The position numbers and the translations under genes are program-made. A stretch of DNA of 64,000 nucleotides from Gigaspora margarita (lineage: Eukaryota; Glomeromycota; Glomeromycetes; Diversisporales; Gigasporaceae), in contig WTPW01001658.1 in NCBI GenBank assembly GCA_009809945.1, forward strand, positions 1 through 64,000, in the 5' to 3' direction. Below are positions 52,660 to 63,461 of the stretch, one piece after another. Position 1 is the first letter of the stretch. Each line of letters starts with the position of its first letter. The notes below the pieces were generated by a model that made no database searches, was not told the DNA's origin, and saw nothing but the letters and a program-made list of their open reading frames with translations.

Positions 52660-53471
52660 TTAATTCCAAATTAAATAACTATTAAAGCTAGATTCCTTTA
52701 TTTGTTTTTATTATTTAAGATAAGGGTTAGTTAGAAGTTAAAGTTAGAAATGTCTTATAGGTAAAATTGCCTTTCTAATATTTTTTATTAATGCTTTGAG
52801 ACAAGTTTAGATACTTGTTTCTTGTAGTTATAGTATTTTTTACTTTTTTTCTTTGTTTTTGTCTTGTTAGGCTAATCTGTAATAATTAAAATTTACAATT
52901 TTGATTGGATGTTAGTCACATAATAGCATCTAGCTTTAACAAATCTCCAAATTTAGTAAGGGATTCTACTTTTATTACCTGATTTTCTAGGGAAAGAGTC
53001 AAAAATTTTGGATATTACATATAAAAATCTAACAATTTTTATATAAAGGTAAAGGTAGAGCTATTAGTAAATCAAAATTAAGTAATAAAAGTATGCTCTC
53101 CAATAATATAACTATAGTGCTGATCTTATCTAAATTGGCAATTAATTAATTTGTATTGATACTTATCCTTTTTAGTATTATCTCCATTTTAATAACAATA
53201 ACAACTTGATTTATTTTTGCATTATTTTCTCACAACAATATTTAACTTGATTTATTTTGCTATTATTAGTGTTATTATTACATTTACATTTTAAAAAAAT
53301 TCTTATTGTCTACTATAACAACCAAGCATTTACTAATTTTCTATTTATTACAAAACTTTATCTAAAAAATTACTTTTTATATATTAACAAAAAAAATTCT
53401 TTGCAAAATTTTAATATAATATTATCTACTAATCTTAATTCCAAACTCTAACTAAGATATCACATTTTATT
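52660..53471. other. AT-rich spacer, no gene seen
   Basis: The 64-codon frame at 53257 is AT-biased filler. No terminal repeats, tandem array or recognisable protein motif. Confidence 0.4.
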
Positions 53472-53788
53472 TACTGTATGTTTTTAAAAATAAGCTACTC
53501 TTTTTGGGCAAAAATTTATACAAAAAAACATAAGATAGTTTTTTTTAAATTGTTAAATTTTTTGAAAAATTGAAAATTGTACTAATAAAAAGTTGTCAAA
53601 ATGCTACCAAATTTTTATTATAAATGTATTTAATATTTTAAACAACTTTACTTAATAATACTTTTGAGATTTACTTAGTAAAATTTAGATTTTTATATGT
53701 AGCAACTGCTAACAATTTCTTTAAAAATTTTTTAAAAAATGAGAAGTAGCTTCTTTTAAAGGTAGCTTAGTTTTAGAAATATATAGTA
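53472..53788. mobile_element. MITE family C, short form, diverged
   Basis: TACTGTATGTTTTTAAAAAT with AAGCTACTCTTTTTGGGCAA, and a right end ATATATAGTA; the AGTTGTCAAAATGCTACCAA segment aligns with 41150 and 59140. Most decayed of the three short copies. Confidence 0.75.
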
Positions 53789-54250
53789 GGTAACATATAA
53801 TCTAAGTGTATATAATAAAAATTTAGTGTTAGGGCCTTAAAGTTAGAGGCTATATAATTAAAGTGATGCATAATACAAGTAAAATTTTATTTCTATTATT
53901 TTTAATTAGTGTACCAAGACCAATTTAAATATTAGTTTTTGCATATTTTGCTTTTTTCTTTATGCATGTTCAAATTCTTCATTAGGTTGATCCAGAATAG
54001 TCAAAATTTGCACTCTTTGATTGACTATTTTCTTTCCAAAAGTTTGTATTATTCATGCAAATAAGCATTTTTGAAAATTCTGCATTATTTGTAACATATT
54101 TTGTATTTACAACCCGATTTTGTGATTTTTGTAGCATTTTGTAAAATACAGAAATTATTTGCTTTGCAGTATATATGTGTTAACTTTATAGTTGGTAGAA
54201 AACTATTAGTAGATGCATCCTATAAGAATGCTATACTCAAAGTCTTGAAT
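53789..54250. other. AT-rich spacer with TTCTGCA words
   Basis: TTCTGCATTATTTGTAAC and TTGTAGCATTTTGTAAAAT mirror words at 52010-52160, so the 51980-54180 interval may be one diffuse element hosting the W2 and C copies. Not proven. Confidence 0.35.
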
Positions 54251-54474
54251 TACCATATCCTATTATGAATAAGCACCCCCTTTTTTGAAATTTTAAACTC
54301 AATATTCTTGATAACTATCTAATCAAACTTAACAAAAATTTATTTATTTAAATTTTATAGATCTATAAAATTTAAATAAATAAATTTTTATTAAAGTTTG
54401 ATTAGATAGTTATCAAAAGAACATTGAGTTTAAATTTCAAAAAAGGGGGTGCTTATTCATGATAGGATATAGTA
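54251..54474. mobile_element. MITE family A, copy 3
   Basis: TACCATATCCTATTATGAAT at the left; TTCATGATAGGATATAGTA at the right. Near-identical arms around ATAGATCTAT, closely matching 961-1182. Inserted within an AGTTGGTAGAA/ATTAGCAGATAC repeat. Confidence 0.85.
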
Positions 54475-54967
54475 GATATTAGCAGATACATATTGTAAGA
54501 ACATTATACAAATAATATAAGTACTGGCAAGGAAAATAAAACTTTCAAAAGTTTCATCTAATATATTATCTAATTGAAATTCTAAACTCTTATTTTTTCT
54601 TAGGAGCACTCATATAGTGGGTTTTAAAATTGACATATAAATGGTATATTTCAAAAAAAAATAATAGGATTTTTTTAATAATATTTTTATTATATTTAAT
54701 TATATATCAGAAAATTAAAATAAATAATATTCATGAATATGTTTATATTACATTTTAGAACAGGAAAACAAAAAAAATAAATCATAGAGTATGTTATTAT
54801 AGTGCTAATGGATATTTTTTTTATTCAAAAAGTAGTAGACCATATAAAGATTTATATACTACTAGTAATACAATTAGATGCTATCTAAATTTTAGAAATA
54901 AGAAAGATAGTATTTTATAATAAAAATAGAATTAACTTAAATAAGAAAAGTACAAAAATCAGGTGAT

Positions 54968-55647
54968 GGTCTTGCAGGCTGATAGTATAGTAGTTGCACT
55001 CTTAGGATATTGGCTGATTTAAACGTAAAATTGCTGGTTCAAGTTCTAGAAAAAACAGAGCTGCTATATAAGATTACAAAGCAGATTACTTGAACCAGAA
55101 TGCTAGGACCATGTTTAGATGGCATAGCTATATTGCGCTTGTGTTTCCTGTTAGTGTGTTCTCTATTCAGAAGTAAACTTGATCAGTTCCAGTTAAATTC
55201 TTCGGTAGTAAATAGGTCAATCAGATCTTACCCGAAACAGAAAAACAACTATTTCAGAACGAATTGAACAGAATGTAAGTAGTATGCTCTAATGGAGTTT
55301 CCCTTGTTTGCCTTGGGAACAAAAAAGTTTTGAAAGAATCAAAATGGGTCGGAAGCTGAAAATACCACTAGGTACTTCTGGTTGGGTACAAAAAAAGATT
55401 GAAGAAAAGTTCCAGTTAAATCTCTCAGTAGTAAATAGGTCAGCTGGTTAAAACCGGTTGGAATAATAAAATAAAAGGAGGCTTAGTACCAGTTAGCCAT
55501 AGTAGGAATAGTAATAGATGCATATATATAGATTATTACAAAATGTACAAATATAGGAATCTTGTATAATAAGAAGGTTCCATTGAATTTAATAAAAATG
55601 GCCATATGCCACCTCTGGGTAGTTCCTAGATGGAAAACATAAAAAAA
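54968..55647 (+). mobile_element. tRNA-headed SINE, 680 bp, in repeat G
   Basis: Head: GCAGGCTGATAGTATAGTAG (box A) and GCTGGTTCAAGTTCTAG (box B). A body with a duplicated AGTTCCAGTTAAAT(T/C)(T/C)(C/T)TC(A/G)GTAGTAAATAGGTCA block (about 55182-55216 and 55410-55443). A tail of A12. Flanked by AAAAATCAGGTGAT (54954-54967) and AAAAATTAGGTAAT (55648-55661), a 14-bp duplication with two mismatches. Confidence 0.8.
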
Positions 55648-55741
55648 AAAAATTAGGTAATTTTTTAGAAGAGAAAGAAGATAAAAAAAAGTTGAAATTA
55701 TATATAGAAACCTGATCAAATCTATATTAAGAAGAGAAGAA

Positions 55742-55863
55742 TTGTACTCTCATCTATGTAACAAATGTCAGGATGCCTCTAGAGGCACCTATGATCTGAC
55801 TTACTTGAATAAAAGCCTTTCCCCATAGCGGTAACTTTGACATATAAAAAAAAATAAAAAAAA
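55742..55863 (+). mobile_element. Retroposon family F, copy 3, strongly 5'-truncated
   Basis: Perfect 13-bp duplication AAGAAGAGAAGAA (55729-55741; 55864-55876). The insert is only the last ~95 bp of family F (CTTGAATAAAAGCCTTTCCC, CATAGCGGTAACTTTGACAT) plus an A-rich tail. Truncation at the 5' end with an intact tail is the hallmark of target-primed reverse transcription. Confidence 0.9.
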
Positions 55864-55935
55864 AAGAAGAGAAGAAGAGGGAGTAGGCCTCTAATAAAAA
55901 ATAATCAGATGGTTAATAACATGGCTCTAACCAAT

Positions 55936-56331
55936 ATTTAGAATTAAAAGTTATACTTTTTAAAATAAATAGACAGAAATTTAATAATTATATAATATTT
56001 TAAAGAATTGTATACTATTTATATAGCAATTTTAAAAGGATTCTTATTCTTGAATTAGATTTAGATCGCAAGCTAGTTAGTAAAAATAAACTTTGGCAAC
56101 AGAAATATATTTAAAAAATTTAATGTTTTTGGCTTATTTAAAATTTAACTTTAATTTACAATTTTCTTACTTTTTTTAATTTCTTTTATATTATCTCAGT
56201 AATTTTTAAGTATTTTTACTTGTTTTTTAATTATTTTAGGTTACTAAGACTACTTTTACTATAATCTTTACATGTATTTTTATTTTTACAAAACAGAGGT
56301 TTTTCTTGTTCACATTTGATATATATTTTTT
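55936..56331. other. AT-rich spacer upstream of the hAT-like element
   Basis: No protein-like frame. TTTTTCTTTGTTTTTG-like tracts only. The target duplication TATTTTTT lies at 56324-56331. Confidence 0.4.
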
Positions 56332-57061
56332 GGATATTGCTATTCGCACCATGGTTTTTGCTATTCGTACCATGGATTTTGTGTAACATTAGATTATTAA
56401 CCAACTTTTTCTATTCGCACCATGGTATAGTTACACGAACATTTGAAAAAATCTTAACTTGCACCCCTACATGTTGTTAATCTACAAAAAAAGGCGAGTT
56501 TTTATTGGTGCAACATTAAAACGGTCTAAGGTTACATGAAAATTGCAAAAATCTTATTCTGCACCCCTACATGTTGTTAATCTACAAAAAAAGGCGAGTT
56601 TTTATTGGTGCAACATGAAAATAGCCCAAGGTTACACAAAATTGCAAAATTCCGGCCCGCATTATGTTAAGGCCTTAAGAAATTAGAGTAAGGGTTGCCC
56701 CGCATTATAAAATTAGGGTTAGGGTTGGCCCACATTATAAAATTAGGTTAGCAAACCTACTAGAACATTCTAACTAGTTCCAAGGTTACACAAAAATTGC
56801 AAAAATCTTATCCTGCACCCTACATGTTGTTAATCTACAAAAAAAGGTGAGTTTTTATTGGTGCGACATTAAAAAGGCCTAATGTTATACAAAAATTGCG
56901 AAAAATCTTTTTTATATATTGTTAATCTATAAAAAAAGAGGAGTTTTTATTGGTGCAACTTATATTACCATAGTGCGAATAGAAAAAGTTGATTAATAAT
57001 CTAATGTTACACAAAATCCATGGTGCGAATAGCAAAAACCATGGTGCGAATAGCAATACCC
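56332..57061. mobile_element. hAT-like element with GCTATTCGCACCATGG ends and internal ~98-bp VNTR
   Basis: Long inverted ends (~95 bp): GGATATTGCTATTCGCACCA at the left and TGGTGCGAATAGCAATACCC at the right. Perfect 8-bp duplication TATTTTTT (56324-56331; 57062-57069). Each end has two or three CTATTCGCACCATGG copies. Inside, four units of ~98 bp share TGTTGTTAATCTACAAAAAA, GGCGAGTTTTTATTGGTGCA and AAGGTTACA. Between units 2 and 3 lies TTAGGGTTAGGGTTGGCCC. Confidence 0.9.
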
Positions 57062-57290
57062 TATTTTTTTATCATATTATTCTTTTCCTCTTGTAAATTA
57101 GCTAATTTCTCTTTGTTTAATCAAATAAAGAAAATTGATATTGCTAATAACTCTTTACAAGATTTAATTTTTTTAAATGCTTTAGAAAGCAAAAAATTAA
57201 TAGATTTAAGTATAAATAGCAATAACTTCTCTAAACAAAATTTATCTATTTTTAGTAGCTTGGTTAATTTAAAAAAGTTATAAATTGGTA
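57062..57290 (+). pseudogene. Leucine-rich-repeat protein fragment
   Basis: In one frame, after a hydrophobic start: FNQIKKIDIANNSLQDLIFL, ESKKLIDLSINSNNFSKQNL, SIFSSLVNLKKL then TAA. L..LDIS.NNF..Q.LS.L..LVNLEKL is the spacing of the short LRR proteins abundant in Rhizophagus; LRRs form curved protein-binding surfaces. Past the stop, KINQEIYNNF and, near 57440, TNISINSNN are compatible with more decayed repeats to about 57660. The 5' end lies at the hAT-like insertion, and no LRR sequence is seen beyond it, so the gene was already truncated. Confidence 0.6.
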
Positions 57291-57811
57291 ATTGAAAACA
57301 AAAAAAGATTAATCAAGAAATTTATAATAACTTTTGTGAAATAGAATGAGTTTTTTATTTTTCTTAAATAGTTTTTTCATATTGGCTTTTGAAAATGTAT
57401 TTTTTTTGACCAATAATGAGATCAATAATAGAAACCACTAATATTTCAATTAATAGCAATAACTAATAAAGATATTGGTAAATGCCAATATTACCACTAT
57501 TTAGTAACACACTAAAGAGTTTCAAAAAATCAAACAATGTATTAATATTGGGAATATCAAAAAGGATACTTTATTATTAGTAAATATAAAAAATATACAT
57601 ATTAATTTAACTGACAAATTAACAAACTTATTAAAAAAACCCTATATAATGCCATTAATCTATAATACAATACTAAAAAAATAAAATAAAAATTTGCTGT
57701 TACTACCGTAAGAGTAAGTATATTATTTATATAATTTGAATTATTTATTTTTTTTTATCATTTTGCTTTGTACAATGTTTGATTTTAATTATTTTATTAA
57801 GAAAATAGAAT
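57291..57811. other. AT-rich, probably decayed LRR sequence
   Basis: Several short frames reminiscent of LRR units, but too many stops to call. Asparagine/isoleucine-rich. Confidence 0.3.
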
Positions 57812-58360
57812 TAATTGATAATCCGCCAGTCATCAGGTGCATGATCATAGTGTAACGTGACGCAGATCACTATGTAAATTACATAAGCAGGAAATGCCAA
57901 GATTTTTTGACAATTGTTCAAATAAATTTTTTTTTCGTACTAAGTTAACGGCCAAGGGCCACTAATTGAAAGTTGTAGAGCTCACTGAGACGAACCTAAA
58001 GGTGGTGAGATCGTCCAAATTGGCCCGGTGGTTGCTGAGTTATCTTTAAAAAACGATTGGCCGACTATATAAAATTACTATGTAAACAAACTATTGTTTA
58101 CATAGTAATTTTATATAGTCGGCCAATCGTTTTTTAAAGATAACTCAGCAACCACCGGGCCAATTTGGACGATCTCACCACCTTTAGGTTCGTCTCAGTG
58201 AGCTCTACAACTTTCAATTAGTGGCCCTTGGCTGTTAACTTAGTACGAAAAATATTTTTCCTTAGAGACACTCGGCATTTACACTCTATATAATAAACAT
58301 ATAAGTTCTGTGTCATGTTACACTAAGATCGTTTGTCCAGATGACTCGCGATCTACCTAT
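57812..58360. mobile_element. Foldback family Q, copy with near-perfect 155-bp arms
   Basis: Inner arms 57946-58100 and 58085-58240 (TTCGTACTAAGTTAAC to AAATTACTATGTAAACAA) are reverse complements with a single mismatch I can see, meeting at AACTATTGTTTACATAG. The outer parts (CAGTCATCAGGTGCATGATC; GTGTAACGTGACGCAGA / TCTGTGTCATGTTACAC) are more diverged. Includes a Z-like segment (CCAAATTGGCCCGG, GATCGTC, CTCACTGAGACGAACC). Confidence 0.85.
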
Positions 58361-58789
58361 TAAAAAATTATAAAAAATTATAACAAAAGTAATATTTATA
58401 AAATAATATTAATAGTATCTATTTTTTTTGTTTATAATTTTAATTTTAAAATAAAATATCCCATACTCTGAAAGATAAATAGTTTGTTAAGAAAATATAT
58501 TAAAAATTAAAAATATCAAAAAATTAAGTACCAAAAAATAAAGTTTTGAATTATTCTAGATATTGTTGTTTATTTATAAATATAAAGTACTTTAATATAT
58601 ATTCATTTTGTATCTATTGACAGTACTAGATAGGTTGGTGGACCAATTCTACACAATTGAAAAATTAGCAGTGTCTAGAGTTTCAATCAGTGGGTAGATT
58701 AAATTTTGTCAATAAGTAAAGTGAATCTTGAAATTAAAGTGAGTTTGTTGTTAATTAATGGAATGGATAGTTAGTTCTTAACTAATAGA
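58361..58789. other. AT-rich spacer, no gene seen
   Basis: No supportable frame or repeat. GGACCAATTCTACACAATTG at ~58640 is a small mixed-composition island. Confidence 0.4.
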
Positions 58790-59348
58790 AGAAAGGGTTG
58801 GATAATTAGCAAGAGAGTTTGTTAAATAATTTAGCAAGAGGATTAGTTGGGTATTAATAGAAGGATTGGTTGAGTAATTAACAGAAGGATTGGTTGGGTA
58901 ATTAACAGAAGAATTGGTTGGGTAATTAGCAAAAAAGTTGCTTGGGTAATTAGCGAAAAGGTTGGTTGGGCAATTAGTAGAAGAGTTGATTAAGTAATTA
59001 GTAAAAGGGTTACTGTATGTGTCTGAAAATAAGCTACCTTTTTTGGCCAAAAACTTACATGAAAAAACGTGGGGTAGCTTATTTTCAAAACATTGAGTTT
59101 TTTGAAAAAATTGAAAAACGTACTAATTAAAAGTTGTCCAAATGATACCAAATTTTTACTATAAGTATATTTGATATGCTGAACAAGTTTACTTAATGAT
59201 ACTTTTGAGATATACTTAGTAAAATTTAGACTTTTTATATGTAGCAACTGCTAACAGTTTTTTTAAGAATTTTGAAAAAAATCAGGTGGGTAGCTTATTT
59301 TCAGAGATAGCTTATTTTCGGCAATATACAGTAGTTGGGTAATTAGAG
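58790..59348. repeat. 24-bp minisatellite, ~9 units, split by a MITE
   Basis: Unit GGTTGGGTAATTAGCAGAAG plus GATT, with substitutions; units 58795-59010 and a last half-unit GTTGGGTAATTAGAG after 59333. Because 24 is a multiple of 3, the minus strand reads as an 8-residue repeat (NYPTNSSV-like) over ~70 codons. Whether that was ever coding is unclear. Confidence 0.8.
59011..59333. mobile_element. MITE family C, short form, inside the minisatellite
   Basis: TACTGTATGTGTCTGAAAAT and, inverted, TACTGTATATTGCCGAAAAT ends; AATAAGCTACCTTTTTTGGC. Closely matches 41031-41340. The minisatellite resumes directly after it, with TA at both edges. Confidence 0.9.
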
Positions 59349-59394
59349 TATAGTTTAAAGTAACAAATTTAATTAAATTGCATCATTTTTATTT

Positions 59395-60310
59395 TATTTT
59401 TTTTATTTTTTTTTATATCAAAGTTTCCGCTTTGGGGAAAGGCTTTTATTCAAGTAAATCAGACCACAGGTGCTTCCAGGGGTGCCCAGACATTTGTTAC
59501 ATAGATAAGAGTACAACTAGCCACATGTACAACTTTTGGTTATCTAATTTATGTAGTCCGCCTGAAGGTTCTACACTAGTTGCTATACCTGCAACCCAAC
59601 TAGAGGTTTATCTATTTAAATTCTCTGGTCCCTGCTCCTCTTGCCAGTCCTCCTTGTATCACTGGTACAGTTCTCTGATATATAAGTCAGTCAAGACCAG
59701 TTCCAGATGTATCGCAGAATCCCCTTAGGACTAGTTTATCCTTGCAGAATACTTGGTAGAGCAGTTCCTGTTCTATACAGGTATTAACTACGCTTCGGTA
59801 ATAGGTTACTATTACCTACTTTCACCCTTGCAAGGTTCGCTCTGATCCTAGTACTCACCTCTACCATTCTACTAGTCCTTATACTGAATCCACAAACTTC
59901 CAAACCAATTAGCTCAGAAGGGTCAATATAGCTTTCTTCCCTTGGTATCTACTGCCGAAATGTAGGTCCTTTCCTCTGATGCGACTCCAGTAACCAGATT
60001 AGTAGACCCCTCCTCGAAAGTCTTGTCGTCTGATTCTTCGGTTCCAGTTTCCGATATTCTAGCTTTGGTAGTACTGTCAAAGATCTTTGCTACCTCTTCA
60101 CTTGGGACTTGCCAAACAGGGTTCCATTTTTTTGGTTCCTTGGATTTTGTAGCTGAAGCTCCTATTCAAGATGGTGTACCAGGCAACCAATTGACAAGAA
60201 ACAGATACTAGAACACAGGCCTTTTTTTCAAAGTGTTGGCAGTAGAATTTGAACCCTAGACCTGCCGCTTGGAGTAACAACTTACCAACTTCTCTAAGTC
60301 GCCATACCCT
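59395..60310 (-). mobile_element. Retroposon family F, copy 2 (tRNA-like head, ~0.9 kb)
   Basis: Minus strand: starts TAGGGTATGGCGACTTAGAG, box A-like TTAGAGAAGTTGG, box B-like GGGTTCAAATTCT, body, then CTTGAATAAAAGCCTTTCCC and an A-rich tail (59395-59420). A 77-codon open frame in the body (minus, ~60175-59935) reads KSKEPKKWNPVWQVPSEEVA, KIFDSTTKARISETGTEESD and SAVDTKGRKLY; the 9.4-kb copy has a recognisable version. Long for a SINE; it may be a tRNA-headed retroposon that carries a gene fragment. Confidence 0.7.
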
Positions 60311-60889
60311 ATTATTTTTATTTTAATTAACTTACAGATTATCAATTTAAACAAAAAACTTGCATATTTACAAATTAGGTTTTTTATTAAATAAATGCAT
60401 TATATTTATTTATTAATTGTAGAAGGACCTTATATAGGTCATAATTGGGTTTTGGCCAATTTAGATCTAATTTGCTAAAAACAACAAAATTATATTTGTT
60501 TAAATAACTTTTAATGCAGTAATTAGAATTAAATGAATTTTTTTTTGAAAATACACTTTATTAAGAGCTTTGTTTTAAAAAAAGTTCATTCAAATTGAAC
60601 TACTAAATGCCAAAATAATTGCCAAAAATTGTTTTTTTGCTTTTCAAATTTTGGAGATTTTTGCTAAAATGCATAATGTATAATCTCTGTACTAGATGTC
60701 CAGGATCCTATTGTAAATTATTTCTTTAGTTAACTTGTAAATTATTAATTAAAGTTTTATTAAAAAAATTTAAAATTTTAAAACCAATAAAGACAATTTT
60801 GTCTGCATTACAAATTAAGAGATAAGATTTTGATTTTATTTTTGTAAGATTTTTAAAGCTTCTAAATATTTTTACTTAGAAAAGTATCA
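60311..60889. other. AT-rich spacer, no gene seen
   Basis: AATTTGGCAAAA-type words only; no frame, inverted ends or tandem array. Confidence 0.4.
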
Positions 60890-61018
60890 AAAATTTGGTG
60901 ATTTTTTAGAGGGAAGTTGAAATTATATATAAGGAATCTGACTATTTATATATTAAGAAAAAAGAAAAGAGAAGACCTTTGATAAAAAAATCAAGTAATT
61001 AATAATACGGCTCTTAGA
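60890..61018. mobile_element. Short repeat family G, copy 3
   Basis: AAAAATTTGGTGATTTTTTA, GAAGTTGAAATTATATATAA, AAAAGAAAAGAGAAGACC, AAAAAAATCAAGTAATTAAT: same order as 10440-10585. Confidence 0.5.
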
Positions 61019-61487
61019 GTATTTAATTCTGTTTAATTAGAATATTTTTGAGAAATAAAAACCTATAGTATTAAACACCTATAGTGCAAAATAGTAAACT
61101 TGATTGTTTTTTAAAATAGATATCATATAAACAACTTTTTCATATATCAGACCCTATATGAATTATATTTAGGTTTATAATATAGTATAAGTTTTCTAGA
61201 TATGCAATATTTATACTACTTTATATAAATTTTTATATATAAATTTTCTAGTTATCAGATCCATATCTATACAAGAGATCCAGAAATCTATTAATAGGCT
61301 TTAAAATAGATAAAATATAATATACCTGGATCATTTATATGGTAGTTTATAGTACTAGATATTTAAAAGCAGAGTATACTTTATGATGATCATATATGAA
61401 ATTAGCCTATAAGATATGTTATTTGCAAATAATAACTACAAATTTGCAAGTGAATACATGAAACTAGCCAATTAACTTATGTAATTT
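61019..61487. other. AT-rich spacer, no gene seen
   Basis: CAGACCCTATATGAATTATA/ATCAGATCCATATCTATAC loosely repeated. No gene. Confidence 0.35.
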
Positions 61488-61928
61488 ATATGGTGCAGAT
61501 GGCTTTAACTCTTAAATCATATAACTTTGTTCACTTTTTTTAAAGATCATATGATATAGGATAAGCCAATCAAATAGCTTATTTTTGTCTTTTTTTTTTT
61601 TTTTTTAGAGAGCGAAATTTTTTTTGAGAAAATTTTTTTTTGCAATCTAAAAGGTAAATCACGTGACTGTATTAGTGCATTTTGATTGGCTTAAATTAAA
61701 AAACATATATGTTCACATTTTTGCAATTTATTAATAAATTTTTAAATTTTAAAAGGCTACTACTCTATCAGTTTAGCTTTAAATTAAAATCTAAACTACA
61801 AGTTTTATTCTTTAGATTATAAAGAACAAAACTTGTGGATTAGTTTTGCATTTTATAAATTTTTAAAAGAGAAGTAGCATTTTTGTAAAGCTATTTTTTG
61901 TACAGAGAAAAGCCATTTGCACCATATA
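61488..61928. mobile_element. MITE with TATATGGTGCAGATGGCTTT ends
   Basis: Left TATATGGTGCAGATGGCTTT and right AAAGCCATTTGCACCATATA are inverted. A second pair ACAAGTTTTATTCTTTAGAT / AAAGAACAAAACTTGTGGAT near the centre. ~440 bp, non-coding. Confidence 0.75.
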
Positions 61929-62182
61929 TGATTTACAGATGATTGATACAAGATATACTAAAGTACTACTAAAGATAGAGACATTTATCTAAATTTTTAC
62001 TTCTTAAAACACTTACTCCTCTTTTCTACCTAATAAATATTAAATTTAAATTTAAATAGTATCTGATTTTTCTTTAGTTTCTCTAAAAAATTACTTGATA
62101 AAGATCTATACCCTAAACTCTTGTTTTATTTTAGACCTTTACTCTAATTTTTAATATTAATCAAAATTTAATTTTTGTTTTA
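61929..62182. other. AT-rich spacer
   Basis: Nothing recognisable between the MITE ending at 61928 and the left end of foldback Q. Confidence 0.35.
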
Positions 62183-62735
62183 ATTGATAGTCCACCAGCT
62201 AATCATAAATTGATTATAGTATAATATAATGCAAATCATATATAAAAATCACTATAAGCAGAATGTAGTATGCATACATATAAAAGTTTTTTTTTCTTAC
62301 TAAGTTAACGATACATGTCCACTAATTGAAAGTTGTAAAGCTCGCTAAGACGCATCTAACAGTAATTGGATCATCCAAATTGGCCCTGTGAATGGCGAAA
62401 TATCATTAAAAAATGATTGGATGACTATATAAAATCTCTATGTAAACAAACATTGTTTACATAGAGATTTTATATAGTTATCCAATTGTTATTTAATGAT
62501 ATCTTGCCATTCACTAGGCCGATTTGAATAATCTAATCACTATTAGATGTGTTTTAGTAAGCTCTACAACTTTCAATTAGTAGATATGTGTCATTAACTT
62601 AGTAAAAAAATACTTTTATATATATGCACGCCACATTCTGCCTATAGTGATTTTTATATATATTTTGTATCTTGTTATACTATAATCGATTTTTGATTAA
62701 CTGGCGAAATATCAATTAATCAAAAATTATTTTAA
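62183..62735. mobile_element. Foldback family Q, copy 3
   Basis: Outer ends TTGATAGTCCACCAGCTAAT and GATTAACTGGCGAAATATCAA. Arms with ACTAAGTTAACGATACATG, GAAAGTTGTAAAGCTCGCTA and ACTATATAAAATCTCTATGT face their complements around AAACAAACATTGTTTACAT (centre ~62453). More diverged than the 58-kb copy. Confidence 0.8.
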
Positions 62736-63461
62736 CTTATATATTATACAAATTTTTATACTATAGTACTGAACAGTGAAAGCTATCTATTTTTTTTAGC
62801 ATTGTTTAAAGTCTAATAACTTTACAACAAGTAATTATTTTAAAAATCTCTTTTACAAATTTTTTATTTGTAATCTAAACTACAAATCTGTAAGACAGAT
62901 TTTTGATATCTTGCTTTTTAAATAAGTTATAAGAGTTTAAAGTTTAGCAACTTTTATAATCAAGTAGAAATTTGGTGCAGGACAATTGACCAATCATATT
63001 GCTGCTTAATCACGTGCTCGTGATTTAATTAATTAATATTTATTATTAAAAATTACTAAATACAGAATAAAATCCAAAATTTGGTGCTTATTATATAAAA
63101 AAAATCATTTTATATTTTTAACCAATTATAATTTTGTTATACAAAATTTAGCCAATTATAATCGTTATAAAATTCTCAAATTTGGCGCCTTTAAAAAAAA
63201 TGGATAGTTTTTGCTTCCGGTACTGTACTAATATTAGATATTACAAATATAATTTATAATAACTATAACTATAATTTTAAATTTAAATATATATTCTTTA
63301 ATATTTTAATTTTTTAATAAAAGTTTCAAAATTAAATATTAAATAGTTTATAAAAATCTTAATACTAAGTTTTTTATTTTTATACTAAAATTTGTATTTA
63401 GGTTAGAATTAGAATTAGAGTTTAAAAAGAATTTTTAAAAATATAAAATATTTTTTATTTA
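62736..63461. other. AT-rich spacer with CCAATCA/CCAATTATAA words
   Basis: CACGTGCTCGTGATTTAATT (63012) and AATTTGGTGC/AATTTGGCGCC near 62970, 63080 and 63180 hint at an eroded element. No gene. Confidence 0.35.

Larger units (their letters stand above)
54940..55935. mobile_element. Repeat family G, copy 2, opened by two retroposons
   Basis: Three separated pieces (54940-54967; 55648-55741; 55864-55935) reassemble into the same ~145-bp sequence as 10440-10585: ACAAAAATCAGGTGAT, TTTTTTAGAAGAGAAAG, GTTGAAATTATATATAG, AAGAAGAGAAGAAGAGGG, TAATAAAAAATAATCAGATG. Each gap is bordered by its own target duplication. Confidence 0.75.
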
